64,000 nt of DNA from Holophagaceae bacterium (GCA_016722505.1 JADKJH010000002.1:62001-126000); one strand, 5' to 3'; shown: positions 53,821-62,693, counted from the stretch's first letter. The notes: generated by a model from the sequence alone, not told the origin. Made by a program: numbers and translations.

Positions 53821-54519
53821 ATGACGACGAATTTGTTCTCACGTACCTCCAACGCAATTCCTATTCTTGCCCTTGCCTCCACCCTCGCCTGCGGCGGGGG
53901 TGGAGGAGGGAAGGACACTGTTGACCCAGGCAAGCTATGGGTTCAGCCCAGCCCAGCTTTTATGACACCAGGGGCCAGGCTGATTTTTTCGGCCGTGCCA
54001 GAGGTCCATTCCGAGGCACCCTATATTAGGACTGCCACATGGTCTGTGCTTGAACCCAACGGGGGAAGTGTCCAGGCCAACGGACGTGGGGAAACTGCGA
54101 CCTATACGGCTCCATCCACACTAGGCACTTTCCATCTGAAGGCCGTGTCGGAATATGGCACGTCCCGCTACGTGCCTCAACCCAGAACGGTCCAGATCAT
54201 AAACCCCGTGGGGGTGAGTGTTTCGGTGAATCCAACTTCTTTCGTAATCAAGCGTGACTATACTGGGATCGCACCAGAATCCTTCGCTATTGTCTCCCCC
54301 CTTACCCATCGTAAGGTCAGTTGGTCAGTTGTGGAGCCGGGATATGAGGGTTCGGGTTTGATCTACTTAACTCCACATGACTTGGTTAACTCTTGCCTAA
54401 TATTGTGGGACGGTGCGGCGTCAATTGATCGCCTCCCTGGGAACCTCTTTCACGTCCGTGTCCAAAGCGTGGAAGTCCCCAGCGCTTTCGCTCTGATTGA
54501 AGTCCAAGTCCAACGCTAA
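53821..54519 (+). CDS. Lipoprotein with two Ig-like domains (tandem paralogue 3)
   Basis: The product is 232 aa from ATG 53821, 13 bases after copy 2, the same spacing as between copies 1 and 2. The lipobox STLAC is followed by six Gly. Domain 1 (WVQPSPAFMTPGARLIFSAV) is almost identical to copy 2. Domain 2 has its own sequence (VSVSVNPTSFVIKRDYTG). It ends the plus-strand operon and is convergent with the NtrC-like regulator gene. Confidence 0.88.
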   Translation: MTTNLFSRTSNAIPILALASTLACGGGGGGKDTVDPGKLWVQPSPAFMTPGARLIFSAVPEVHSEAPYIRTATWSVLEPNGGSVQANGRGETATYTAPSTLGTFHLKAVSEYGTSRYVPQPRTVQIINPVGVSVSVNPTSFVIKRDYTGIAPESFAIVSPLTHRKVSWSVVEPGYEGSGLIYLTPHDLVNSCLILWDGAASIDRLPGNLFHVRVQSVEVPSAFALIEVQVQR

Positions 54520-54546
54520 TGCCATGTTTTTGAACGCAACTGGGAT

Positions 54547-55788
54547 TCAAGACTCGTCCATCAATATTCCCCGCTCCTTGGCCCTGGAAGCGAAGGCGCG
54601 CAAGGTAAGGCCGAGGGAAGCGGCAGCGGCGGCGGGATCGTGCGCATGGGTGGCCAAGGCTCGCCGCAGCAAGGCTGCTTCAACAGGATGCTGGGCCTCT
54701 CTCAACATAGCTTCCAACGTTGCTTCCTTGGGCCATGGCAGCGTCAGCCCACCCTCTTCGCGTCCACTTCTGCCACCCATGGGTGGAACCGCAAGCCCGC
54801 GCACCAGCAGGCTCGACGCACTGTGCAATGTCGCCTGGGCACACCAAGCCATTTCCCGCACATTGCCCGGCCAATTGCGCGACTGCACTTCCTTTTCAGC
54901 GGAGCGGTCCAAAGCGGGCGCGGCCCTGCCCTCTCCCGCAGCAGCCTGTTCCAATAGCGCACGGAATAATGGCACTAAATCTTCATGCCGGTGAGAAAGG
55001 CTGGGCAATTCGAACCGCAGCACCCCTAAGCGCAGCCGCACCGAATCGGGGACCGCGGGCTCATCGCCACAGGTGGCCATCCACTGAAAGCCATGGCCCA
55101 GCGGAATGTCCATGGCTTTCAGCAACTCTACCGCCGCCTTCGGGCTCAGGTGTTCCAACCCCAGCACCAGCAAACTTCCACCCTGCAATAGCCCCAAAGT
55201 GGCCGCAGTGATGCCTTCGTCTAGTTCCGAGGCGGCCATGGACAGGAAAGGGCCACGGGGTTGGCGCAAAGCATGTAGGCGCCGCGCCGCCCGGGCTTTT
55301 CCAGAACCCCTCGGCCCGATGAACAGGGCTGGAGCATCGCTATCCGCAGCGGCGCGAAGGCTCGAATCAAGCAGCCGCATGGCGGGTGAAAGCGCGACCC
55401 AGGGTTCCCGTGGATCCGGCGGGGGCGCTCCCACTAGGGCCTGGAGGCGGTCCATGAGCGCGAAAAAGATCCCCATGTCGAAGGGTTTGGGCAGGAAATC
55501 TTCGGCTCCCAGCTGCATGGCCGCGACGATGTCTTTAGGCTCGCCGAACGCGCTCATCAGCACAACTCGAAGTCCAGGCTGCACTCGTTTGGCGCGTCGT
55601 ATGAGTTCCAACCCGCTGAGCCCCGGTAGCCGCAGATCCGTGACCAATACCTCGGCGCCATCCCCTTCGATCCAAGTCATGGCTTCAAAAGGATCCCCCG
55701 TCGCCCTGATGTTCCAGGCGCTTCCCTTCAGCGCCTGAATAAGGAGCTTCCGGAAACTGTCCTTGTCTTCAACCAGAATCAAACGCAT
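54547..55788 (-). CDS. NtrC-type response regulator with degenerate AAA+ domain
   Basis: The 413 aa product has a receiver domain (1-120) with the acidic pair (VEDKD), phospho-acceptor Asp in LVTDLRLPGLSG, Ser in LMSAFG and Lys in LPKPFD. The central domain keeps Walker A (FIGPRGSGKARAA). It lacks the GAFTGA loop that contacts sigma-54 (about 25 residues shorter there), and Walker B reads GGSLLVLGLEHL instead of GGTLFLDE. A C-terminal Fis-type helix-turn-helix follows (DPAAAAASLGLTLRAFASRA). It therefore should not hydrolyse ATP or activate sigma-54, and probably acts by DNA binding after phosphorylation. No kinase gene is adjacent. Confidence 0.9.
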   Translation of the reverse strand: MRLILVEDKDSFRKLLIQALKGSAWNIRATGDPFEAMTWIEGDGAEVLVTDLRLPGLSGLELIRRAKRVQPGLRVVLMSAFGEPKDIVAAMQLGAEDFLPKPFDMGIFFALMDRLQALVGAPPPDPREPWVALSPAMRLLDSSLRAAADSDAPALFIGPRGSGKARAARRLHALRQPRGPFLSMAASELDEGITAATLGLLQGGSLLVLGLEHLSPKAAVELLKAMDIPLGHGFQWMATCGDEPAVPDSVRLRLGVLRFELPSLSHRHEDLVPLFRALLEQAAAGEGRAAPALDRSAEKEVQSRNWPGNVREMAWCAQATLHSASSLLVRGLAVPPMGGRSGREEGGLTLPWPKEATLEAMLREAQHPVEAALLRRALATHAHDPAAAAASLGLTLRAFASRAKERGILMDES

Positions 55789-55815
55789 GGGATGAAGCTA
55801 GCAGAATTGGGGGCC

Positions 55816-55974
55816 GGTTGATGGTTGATGGTTGATGGTTGAGGGTTGAGGGTTAAGGGTTAAGAGGTCGAGAAGTCGAAAAGTTGAAAAAGTTGAAAAG
55901 CAAGAACAGACATCGTGCCATGTCGGGAAACGGGCTGCTCTGCGATTAGTTATTAACTCTCGACTCTCGACTCG
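55816..55974. repeat. Heptanucleotide array and related words before the aroD-aroE stop
   Basis: Seven in-phase 7-mers run at 55816-55864: GGTTGAT three times, GGTTGAG twice, GGTTAAG twice. They degrade into AGGTCGA, GAAGTCG and AAAGTTG words to about 55900. A second short array, TAACTCT, CGACTCT, CGACTCG (55954-55974), covers the stop codon and last codons of the fused shikimate gene, so the protein end ESRVES is written by repeat words. Confidence 0.85.
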
Positions 55975-57317
55975 ATTTCCATGAACCTCTGGCTCTGACC
56001 CCGAGCCTGGGATTCGAAGAGGGCAGCTCCTTCCACAAGGTCCAATCCGCCTTCATTCGCCCATTTCGAAAAGGCCGTGTGCTCTTTGTAGACCCATTCC
56101 ACAGCCCACCTCAGGGTGGGTTTCGCGGCTTCCAGCTGTTCAGGAAAGGGCATGGGATCCCCGGCCTTCATCCCCAAGCTGGTGGCCTGGATCACACCGA
56201 TGGGCGCAAAAGCTTCCACGGCTTCAGGCCGGGGCGCATCGTTTCGGGAAAGCTGCATGAATGGCCGTGAATCCTGCTCCAGCATCAGCCGAGTGGTTTC
56301 TGCCACGCCGCCATTCCCAAGGACGAGGATCGGTCCCGGCGGAAGCTGTTCCAGGGCCACCCACAGCGCCTCTGCATCGGTATTGGCGCTCTGCCATGGG
56401 GCCTCCAGGCTCCGTCGCCAAAGCGTATTGAGCGGGCCCTTCAGTTGGAGGAAAAGAGGCAATGATTCCTTTAATGGCGCCGTGATGCTGAGGCCTAGAA
56501 TCTTGAGCGAATCAAGCGCTTCTGCCGCATCCTTCACGTCGCTGCATTCCAGAGGAAGGTAGATCAGATCCTTTTCCGCCTGCTGGAATCGCTGGTTATG
56601 GAAGGCCGGACCGCGTGAATGCAGCACAGGTTCACCCATGACGGCGCAAAGTCCCGTCCGCTCGGTGATGAGCTGGCACCCCCACTTTTTCATGGTTGAA
56701 AACCGCACCTGTCCAGGGGCCGCGGCCACACCATCATCCGGCGCAGCGTAGGTGAAGGCCCCGCCCCAGGCGCGTTGCAGACAACGGCTCGCCACGCCCC
56801 TTGGCCCCATGAGAAAGGCGGATAGGCAGACTCCTGTTTCTTTTGCATGGTGAAGTGGCGCCCTCACCCGTGCATTGTCCGATAGCCTCCCGGCATGGCC
56901 CACCCACTTGAAAGCATCGCCCTCAGGCAAGGATTCCATGCGTCCATCAAGATCGAACACATCCGGCTTCACATGCACCGAACGCAGCACCTTCATATCA
57001 TGACGAAGGGACATGAGCCAATGCGGCAGCTCCAATTCCCATTCCAGATCAACCCACGAAGGCCCGGCGTCAGCAGCCTGGCGGAGCCGCGTCAGCCTTG
57101 AGCCTTCATCTCCCTCGAAGCGTCCATGCTCCGAGGCGCGCCGGCAGCTCACCAGGCATCGTCCATTTAAATCCCGCACCAGCCGAGCGGCATCGTGTTC
57201 AGGAAAAAGATCCAGCCGCAGTTCCGGCAGCGCATCCTCGGGCAAGGCCCGCGCATACGCCGCTGCCGCTTCCCAAGTGGGATGGGTGAGCGTGACGATG
57301 AAGAAAGGAAGGGCCAC
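55953..57317 (-). CDS. Fused 3-dehydroquinate dehydratase (type I)/shikimate dehydrogenase
   Basis: The 454 aa product performs steps 3 and 4 of the shikimate pathway. Residues 1-215 are AroD-like (ELRLDLFPE, VDLEWELEL, SVHVKPD with the general-base His, FKWVGHAGRL with the Schiff-base Lys). Residues 220-454 are AroE-like: CAVMGEPVLHSRGPAFHN, ITAPLKESL with catalytic Lys, SANTDAEALW with Asp, ILVLGNGGVAETTRLML for NADPH, and a Gly-Met near the end. The AroE loop has Ser for Asn and Ala for Pro in the usual NVTIPHK, a mild change. The last codons lie in heptad repeats. Confidence 0.93.
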   Translation of the reverse strand: MALPFFIVTLTHPTWEAAAAYARALPEDALPELRLDLFPEHDAARLVRDLNGRCLVSCRRASEHGRFEGDEGSRLTRLRQAADAGPSWVDLEWELELPHWLMSLRHDMKVLRSVHVKPDVFDLDGRMESLPEGDAFKWVGHAGRLSDNARVRAPLHHAKETGVCLSAFLMGPRGVASRCLQRAWGGAFTYAAPDDGVAAAPGQVRFSTMKKWGCQLITERTGLCAVMGEPVLHSRGPAFHNQRFQQAEKDLIYLPLECSDVKDAAEALDSLKILGLSITAPLKESLPLFLQLKGPLNTLWRRSLEAPWQSANTDAEALWVALEQLPPGPILVLGNGGVAETTRLMLEQDSRPFMQLSRNDAPRPEAVEAFAPIGVIQATSLGMKAGDPMPFPEQLEAAKPTLRWAVEWVYKEHTAFSKWANEGGLDLVEGAALFESQARGQSQRFMEIESRVES

Positions 57318-57375
57318 CGATGTTCCCGTTGCAAAAAGCTATAGCCGCAGATTACGCAGAAAAATCCATGAATCC

Positions 57376-57497
57376 ACAGATTCCACCGATTCACACAGAT
57401 TAAAAAACGCGAGGCTTCGGCCTGTTTTCAATGTTCAGCTTCAAAGACCCTGCCTTAAGTGCAGATGCCAATTTGTTTCTGAATCGGTGGAATCTGT
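57376..57497. repeat. 17 bp inverted repeat made of low-complexity words
   Basis: ACAGATTCCACCGATTC (57376-57392) and GAATCGGTGGAATCTGT (57481-57497) are perfect complements, 88 nt apart. The flanks repeat the same vocabulary (CACAGATT, AATCTGTGAAATCTGTGGAT). Such words recur between genes in many unrelated genomes. This fills the 198 bp gap between mazG (stop 57516) and the shikimate gene (start 57317). Confidence 0.75.
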
Positions 57498-57515
57498 GAA
57501 ATCTGTGGATCAATT

Positions 57516-58325
57516 TCATTTCTTGTTCGGGTCGGCAGCCTTCTTCGCGGCTTGCCAGGCGGCTTCCATTTGCTCTAGGGTGCGCTGATCCCAACCCCCG
57601 TGGGCTTTTGCGTCGTCTTCTACTTTTTCGAAGCGGCCTTTGAAGCGCATCATCTGGCGGCGCAGGGCGCGATCTGGATCCACGCCTTTCTTGCGGGCCC
57701 ACTGCATCAAAGAAAAGACCACATCGCCAAATTCCTCTTCCACGCGCAGTTCGCTGCTCTCGGCCTGGAGCTCGGAAATTTCTTCCACGACCTTGTCCAG
57801 CACACCCTCCATGTCGGGCCATTCGAAACCCACTTTGGCGCAGCGCTTCCCTATTTCCATGGCTTCTTCCATGGGGGAGAGGCTCGCGGGAATGCCCTCC
57901 AGCAGCCGCCTTTCAGGTTCCAGGCCCTTGGCCGCGCGCTCGCCTTGTTTGATGGCTTCCCAATTGGCCAGCACCTGGTCCGCTCCATCCACGGATCCAT
58001 CGCCGAAGACGTGGGGATGCCGCCGCACCAGCTTGGTGATGATGGCTTCCTCGACGTCATGCAGATCCCAGGCGCCGCGATCCGAAGCCATCTGCGCATG
58101 AAACACGACTTGCAACCAAAGGTCGCCCAGTTCTTCGCGCAAGTGCGCCTCACTAGCCTCATCGCCTGGAACGTGGGCAGCCAGCGCATCCAGGACTTCC
58201 GCGGCCTCCTCGCGCAGGTACCTGGCCAAAGTCTGATGGTCCTGCTTCAGATCCCACGGGCAACCTGCGCCCGGTTTCCGGAGGGCGGACATGAGAGCCT
58301 GAAGTGTGGCGGGAGTCAATGTCAT
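57516..58325 (-). CDS. mazG: Nucleoside triphosphate pyrophosphohydrolase MazG
   Basis: MazG hydrolyses NTPs to NMP and PPi, cleaning damaged nucleotides or tuning stringent response. The product is about 269 aa from ATG 58325, which overlaps the upstream TGA (ATGA). Two MazG domains are present: GCPWDLKQDHQTLARYLREE with the metal-binding EE pairs (REEAAEVLDAL, LREELGDLWLQVVFHAQ), and a second with VVEEISELQAE and EEEFGDVVFSLMQWARK. Length matches the family. Confidence 0.95.
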   Translation of the reverse strand: MTLTPATLQALMSALRKPGAGCPWDLKQDHQTLARYLREEAAEVLDALAAHVPGDEASEAHLREELGDLWLQVVFHAQMASDRGAWDLHDVEEAIITKLVRRHPHVFGDGSVDGADQVLANWEAIKQGERAAKGLEPERRLLEGIPASLSPMEEAMEIGKRCAKVGFEWPDMEGVLDKVVEEISELQAESSELRVEEEFGDVVFSLMQWARKKGVDPDRALRRQMMRFKGRFEKVEDDAKAHGGWDQRTLEQMEAAWQAAKKAADPNKK

Positions 58326-60304
58326 GGCCTCACCAGCGAGCTTTTCATCCATCCTTCGGCCCCGCACAACTTCCCTGCCAGGGCACTGGCCGCAACGGTG
58401 GCGGGGCTGGCAAGCCACACCCGGCCTGGGCCGCTTCGTCCTGGGAAGTTCCGGTTGATGGCGCTGACTGTGACTTGATCGGGCGAGGCGCTGACGCCAG
58501 GCCCCGCATTGATGCACGCGCCGCAGGAACTCCCCAGCACAATAGCGCCCACGGCCTCGAAGGCTTCAATCCAGCCCTCCTGTTCGGCATGCCGGCGCAC
58601 ATCTTCGCTGCCACATTGGACAAAGAATTGAACCCCAGCGGGCACACGCCGTCCGGCCTGGCGGGCGGCCGCCACCACTTCGAAGGCGGCTCGGATATCT
58701 TCGCGCTTACCCCCAGTGCAGCTTCCCAGATAGGCGATGTCGACAGCGATATCTTCGCTCATATCCGAGAGGGCCAGGCCGTTGCCTGGATCGCCGGGCG
58801 CCGCGAACATCGGCCCCAACGCATCGCAATCCACTTGAATGGTATTGGCGTATTCGGCATCATCATCGCCGCGCATCCAGCCTTCAAGCCGCAGTTCGAC
58901 GCCACGCCGTTCCCGGATGAAACGAAGGGTTTCCTCGTCAGGCGCTACGAGCCCTGTGAATCCGCCAATCTCCGCAGCCATGTTGGTGAGGGTGGCGCGT
59001 TCGTCTGTGCTCATTCGGCGGATGGCTTCACCTTGATATTCGACCACGCGGCCAATGGCTTTTCCTTCGCGGATGAAGGGCAGAGCCAGAAGGTGCAGCA
59101 TCAGATCCTTAGCCGCGACACCGGGCCTGAGCTGTCCATCCAGCAGGATTCTCAAGGTGGGCGGCACCGTGACGCGCACATCGCCGGTGATCCAGGCATT
59201 GGCGATATCCGTGGTGCCCACGCCGAACGCAAGGCAGCCCAAGGCCCCCGCATGGGGAGTGTGGGAGTCCGTGCCCACCACCACTTGGCCCGGCTCCGCG
59301 TAACGCTCCGCCATCAGGGAATGACAGATCCCCTCCGAGCCACTGCCATCAGACAATTCACCATGCAGGTGGATGCCATGCTTGGCGCAGAAGGCTTCCT
59401 GTACTGTTTTCAGGCTTCTTGCCACGTCGAGAAGCCCTGATTTCTTGCGTTCCTCGCTCATCGAATGGTGGAGGAAGGTCAGGTGGTCGCGGAAGGCCAG
59501 GATGCGTGATGGATCCCGGAGCGGGGCGCTTTCCCCACACGCTGCGCGCAGGAAACTGGCGGCCATGGGAGTCACGTATTCATGGGAGAAGCGCCAGTCC
59601 GCATGGACGAAAAGTCCATCGCCAGGTGCCACATAGTCAATCCCCACGTGGTTTTTGGAGGCTTCCACCACGGCGTGGCGGGCGATGATTTTCTCTGCGA
59701 GCGTCATGGGCCGGGGAACCTGGGACGGAACAGGAACAACCACTTCGCCCTTCAGACGCGCATCGTTGAAAGGGAACAGTCCGCCCAGCCGGACGATTTC
59801 CGCCGTGATGGGATCGAGGCCGCTGCAGAATTCACTCAACGGAATGGTTTCGCCCCGGCGGATGCGCTCGATCAACCCGAAGTCCGTGGACGTGAGCAGG
59901 CCCAGGTTCTGGCAGTTCTGCTGGTAGATGCGTTCAAAACTTTCGGCGATGACCAGCCGGATGCCCGCGCACTGCTCCGCATAGGGACTGGCTTCGCGGC
60001 TGCTGCCCTTGCCGCGGCGATGGCCCGACACGGAGACAGCGAACCCGCCAGCCTTCACAAGGCCTTCCCTCAAGGGAAAAACCTCGCCGCATTTCAGGCC
60101 TAGATATGGATAGTCCCCAAGTTTGCCGTCGTAGTGGTAGCAGATCCACGCGGGGGTGATTTCGTCGGTGCTGATCTGATCCCGCAGTGGCAGCGCGTCT
60201 GCAAGCAAGATGTCCTCACCGCGGAGCTGGCGTGACACCACCTCCGGATTCTCGCTCAGGAACAGGATGCGGCCCTCAAATTGCAAATTTTCCGGCTGCT
60301 CCAC
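58322..60304 (-). CDS. Aconitase/isopropylmalate-dehydratase superfamily hydro-lyase, swivel (LeuD) domain first
   Basis: The product is about 660 aa from GTG 60304, which follows GGAGG; the open frame above it is not coding-like. Residues 30-200 hold a LeuD/aconitase swivel domain (GHRRGKGSSREASPYAEQ, AESFERIYQQNCQNLGLL). Residues 215-660 hold the LeuC-like core with DGLFVHADWRFSHEY, VGTDSHTPHAG, and 4Fe-4S cysteines in YLGSCTGGKRED and GSSCGACINAGPG. LeuC and LeuD are usually separate, and in classical aconitases the swivel domain comes last, so this order is unusual. The substrate may be isopropylmalate, homocitrate or another 2-hydroxy acid. Coupled to mazG. Confidence 0.85.
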   Translation of the reverse strand: MEQPENLQFEGRILFLSENPEVVSRQLRGEDILLADALPLRDQISTDEITPAWICYHYDGKLGDYPYLGLKCGEVFPLREGLVKAGGFAVSVSGHRRGKGSSREASPYAEQCAGIRLVIAESFERIYQQNCQNLGLLTSTDFGLIERIRRGETIPLSEFCSGLDPITAEIVRLGGLFPFNDARLKGEVVVPVPSQVPRPMTLAEKIIARHAVVEASKNHVGIDYVAPGDGLFVHADWRFSHEYVTPMAASFLRAACGESAPLRDPSRILAFRDHLTFLHHSMSEERKKSGLLDVARSLKTVQEAFCAKHGIHLHGELSDGSGSEGICHSLMAERYAEPGQVVVGTDSHTPHAGALGCLAFGVGTTDIANAWITGDVRVTVPPTLRILLDGQLRPGVAAKDLMLHLLALPFIREGKAIGRVVEYQGEAIRRMSTDERATLTNMAAEIGGFTGLVAPDEETLRFIRERRGVELRLEGWMRGDDDAEYANTIQVDCDALGPMFAAPGDPGNGLALSDMSEDIAVDIAYLGSCTGGKREDIRAAFEVVAAARQAGRRVPAGVQFFVQCGSEDVRRHAEQEGWIEAFEAVGAIVLGSSCGACINAGPGVSASPDQVTVSAINRNFPGRSGPGRVWLASPATVAASALAGKLCGAEGWMKSSLVRP

Positions 60305-60356
60305 ATCCCCTCCTCGGCCCTTTTCTCCGTGCCCTGTAAAGGCCGCTGCCCTTCTT

Positions 60357-60383
60357 AATAAAAAACCCCGGCGAGCAGGGGCT
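60357..60383 (-). terminator. Terminator after the DUF1292 gene
   Basis: On the minus strand GCCCC-TGCTCGCC-GGGG is followed by TTTTTTATT, a short rho-independent terminator. It separates the DUF1292 gene (stop 60405) from the hydro-lyase gene (start 60304). Confidence 0.65.
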
Positions 60384-60404
60384 GGTAAAGCCTTATGTTT
60401 TCGA

Positions 60405-60749
60405 TCAATCCTTCTCTTCTTCAGCTTCGAGCTTTGCGGCCACTTCATCGAGATGCTTCATAAGCCGCTCAGCCATGTCTTCGTCCTCCAGGGCTGTGAA
60501 CATGTCATCCACAACCTCGAAGATCTCCAGGCTCAGGCCCTCTTCGCTCTCCTTGCCATCGCTTTGGGCCTGGACTTCCTCCAGGGGAGCGAGCACGCAG
60601 AAATGACGGCCTTCGAAATCGACCTCTTCTAGGATGGCGAATTCTTCCTTCTCGCCATTTTCATCCTCAAGCTCCACAACTTCGATTTCGAAGGAATCGT
60701 CGTGTTCGTGATTGCAATCGGGACCGTGCTCGTGTCCTTCGTGGGCCAT
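60405..60749 (-). CDS. DUF1292 domain protein
   Basis: The product is 114 aa from ATG 60749, six bases after AAAGGAG; the upstream extension is not supported. A His-rich N terminus (MAHEGHEHGPDCNHEHDD) precedes the DUF1292 core IEVVELEDENGEKEEFAILE and VLAPLEE, and an acidic C-terminal helix. The family is small, cytoplasmic and uncharacterised; Firmicutes members sit near yrrK/yqgF genes. The His/Cys cluster may bind metal. Confidence 0.9.
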   Translation of the reverse strand: MAHEGHEHGPDCNHEHDDSFEIEVVELEDENGEKEEFAILEEVDFEGRHFCVLAPLEEVQAQSDGKESEEGLSLEIFEVVDDMFTALEDEDMAERLMKHLDEVAAKLEAEEEKD

Positions 60750-60810
60750 GGGGTGCTCCTTTAGGCAAGCTTCCAGGTTAGGAGTAAAGGCCCTTTGGAA
60801 CCAGCGTTTT

Positions 60811-61251
60811 TTATGATCCCCAGGGGTGCCGCTGCTGCCCTTCCACCCACACATCATCGCCCTGCTGGTACTTCTCCCGCTTCCAGATGGGCACGCTTTC
60901 CTTGATGCGGTCCATCAACCAGGCGGCGGCCTCGAAGGCCTCTTTGCGGTGGGCGCTGGAGACGGCGATGACCACGGCGGCTTCCAGCACGGGCACGAGG
61001 CCGATGCGGTGGTGCATGGCGCAGCGGCAAAGGGTGAAGCGGTCCATGGCATCAACACGCAGCCGCCGAAGCTCTGCTTCTGCCATGGGAATGAAGGCTT
61101 CGTAGGCCAGCGATTCCACAGCCAGGCTCTGATGATGGTTGCGTGCCGTTCCTTCGAAAACCACGATGGCGCCAGCGGCTGGATCGGACACCAGAGCCCG
61201 GATCGCAAGGACATCCAAGGGTGCGTCTAGTACGGCGACATCAGGAATCAC
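60811..61251 (-). CDS. moaE: Molybdopterin synthase catalytic subunit
   Basis: MoaE transfers sulfur from thiocarboxylated MoaD to precursor Z to make molybdopterin. The 146 aa product contains VVFEGTARNHH, SLAYEAFIPMAEAEL, HRIGLVPVLEAAVVIAV, SAHRKEAFEAAAWLMDRIK and the catalytic lysine region PIWKREKYQQGDDVWV. No moaD or other moa gene is in this window. It is followed 61 bp later by the DUF1292 gene and is divergent from the aminotransferase. Confidence 0.95.
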   Translation of the reverse strand: MIPDVAVLDAPLDVLAIRALVSDPAAGAIVVFEGTARNHHQSLAVESLAYEAFIPMAEAELRRLRVDAMDRFTLCRCAMHHRIGLVPVLEAAVVIAVSSAHRKEAFEAAAWLMDRIKESVPIWKREKYQQGDDVWVEGQQRHPWGS

Positions 61252-61304
61252 GGTTCAGGAATCTCCAGCTCCACGGTACACTGGAGCGTTTGGAAAGGCT
61301 CCCG

Positions 61305-62692
61305 ATGACCCACCTCAGCATTCAGCCCAATGACGTTTTCGATGCCTTGCGCCGCCATATCCTGGTGGACGGATTCCACCTGGTCATGGATCTGGAAAAG
61401 TCCCATGGTTCCTGGATCGTGGATGCCCGTGACGGGAAGAAATATCTGGATTTTTATACGTTTTTCGCCACAGCGCCTTTGGGGCACAACCATCCGAAGC
61501 TGAACACCCCGGAATTCAGGGCGCACCTTGGCGCCATCGCCGTACACAAGCCCGCCAATTCCGACATCTACACCACCGGCTACGCCGAATGGGTGGAGGC
61601 CTTCGCTACCCACGCAGCGCCAAACTATCTGCCCCACCTATTCTGGATTGATGGTGGCGCACTGGCGGTCGAGAATGCGCTGAAGGCCGCCTTCGATTGG
61701 AAAGTCCGGAAAAACATAGCCAAGGGCAAGGGTGAAAAGGGATCGAAGGTCATCCACTTCAAGGAGGCTTTCCACGGCCGCACGGGCTACACCATGTCGC
61801 TCACCAACACTGCGGATCCCAGAAAACACCAGTATTTCCCCAAATTCAACTGGCCGCGCATCCCGAATCCGAAGATCACTTTTCCGTTGTCTCCCGAGAA
61901 TCTTGGCCAGGTCGAGGCCGCCGAGCGGGAGGCTATCCGGGCCATTGAAGCCGCCGTGTCGCTTGATCCGGATGACATCGCCTGCCTCATCATCGAACCC
62001 ATCCAAGGGGAGGGCGGGGACAACCACTTCCGTCCGGAATTCCTGATGGAACTGCGGCGTCTGGCGGACGAACATGAGTTCCTGTTGATCTTCGACGAAG
62101 TCCAATCGGGTTTCGGGGCCACCGGCAAATGGTGGGCCCACCAGCATTTCGACGTGAAGCCTGACATCATCGCCTTCGGCAAGAAGACCCAGGCCTGCGG
62201 AATCGCGGCAGGACCGCGGCTGGATGAAGTGGACAGTGTCTTCAAGGTGCCTTCGCGCATCAACAGCACCTGGGGCGGCAATCTGGTGGATATGGTGCGC
62301 GGCACGAGGATCATCGAGATCATGGTGGAAGAGCAGTTGCTGGATCACTGCGCCAAACAAGGCGAGCGTTTGCTGAAAGGCCTGCAGGAGATCGCTGCGG
62401 ACTTCCCTGGATTCACCTCGAATCCGCGTGGAAAGGGCTCTTCTGCGCTCTTGACATCGCCTCGCCGGAGTTCCGGAACCAGGTTGTTTCACGGTCGCAA
62501 GAGTTGGGAATGATGATCCTGAGCAGTGGAACCCATGGTCTGCGCTTCCGCCCTGCCCTGAACCTCAAGACCGAGGACCTGGACCTGGGCGTAGAGCTGT
62601 TGAGGAAAAGCGTCGCGGATGTAGTGTCCAGTCTGCCCGCCTCGCGTATCGGCGAAGCCGATGTCGAGAGATCCGCCCACTCCCTGGTCTAG
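61305..62692 (+). pseudogene. lat: L-lysine 6-aminotransferase, with a frameshift near the 3' end
   Basis: LAT moves the epsilon-amino group of lysine to 2-oxoglutarate, giving alpha-aminoadipate semialdehyde. From ATG 61305 (GGAAAGG seven bases upstream) the frame reads GSWIVDARDGKKYLDFYTFF, ENALKAAFDWKVRKN, FHGRTGYTMSLTNT, IIEPIQGEGGD, FDEVQSGFGATGKWWAH and FGKKTQACG with the PLP Lys, the LAT-type signature. At about 62434-62440 one G is missing in AAGGGC; adding it restores LFCALDIASPEFRNQ and then LGMMILSSGTHGLRFRP. The corrected protein is 462 aa, close to the usual 450. A sequencing error is likely. Confidence 0.9.
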
Positions 62693-62693
62693 C

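Noticed and set aside
52382..54519. The three lipoproteins as a single frameshifted gene
   Set aside because: Each has its own start, signal peptide, lipobox and stop, and the spacing of 13 bases is regular.
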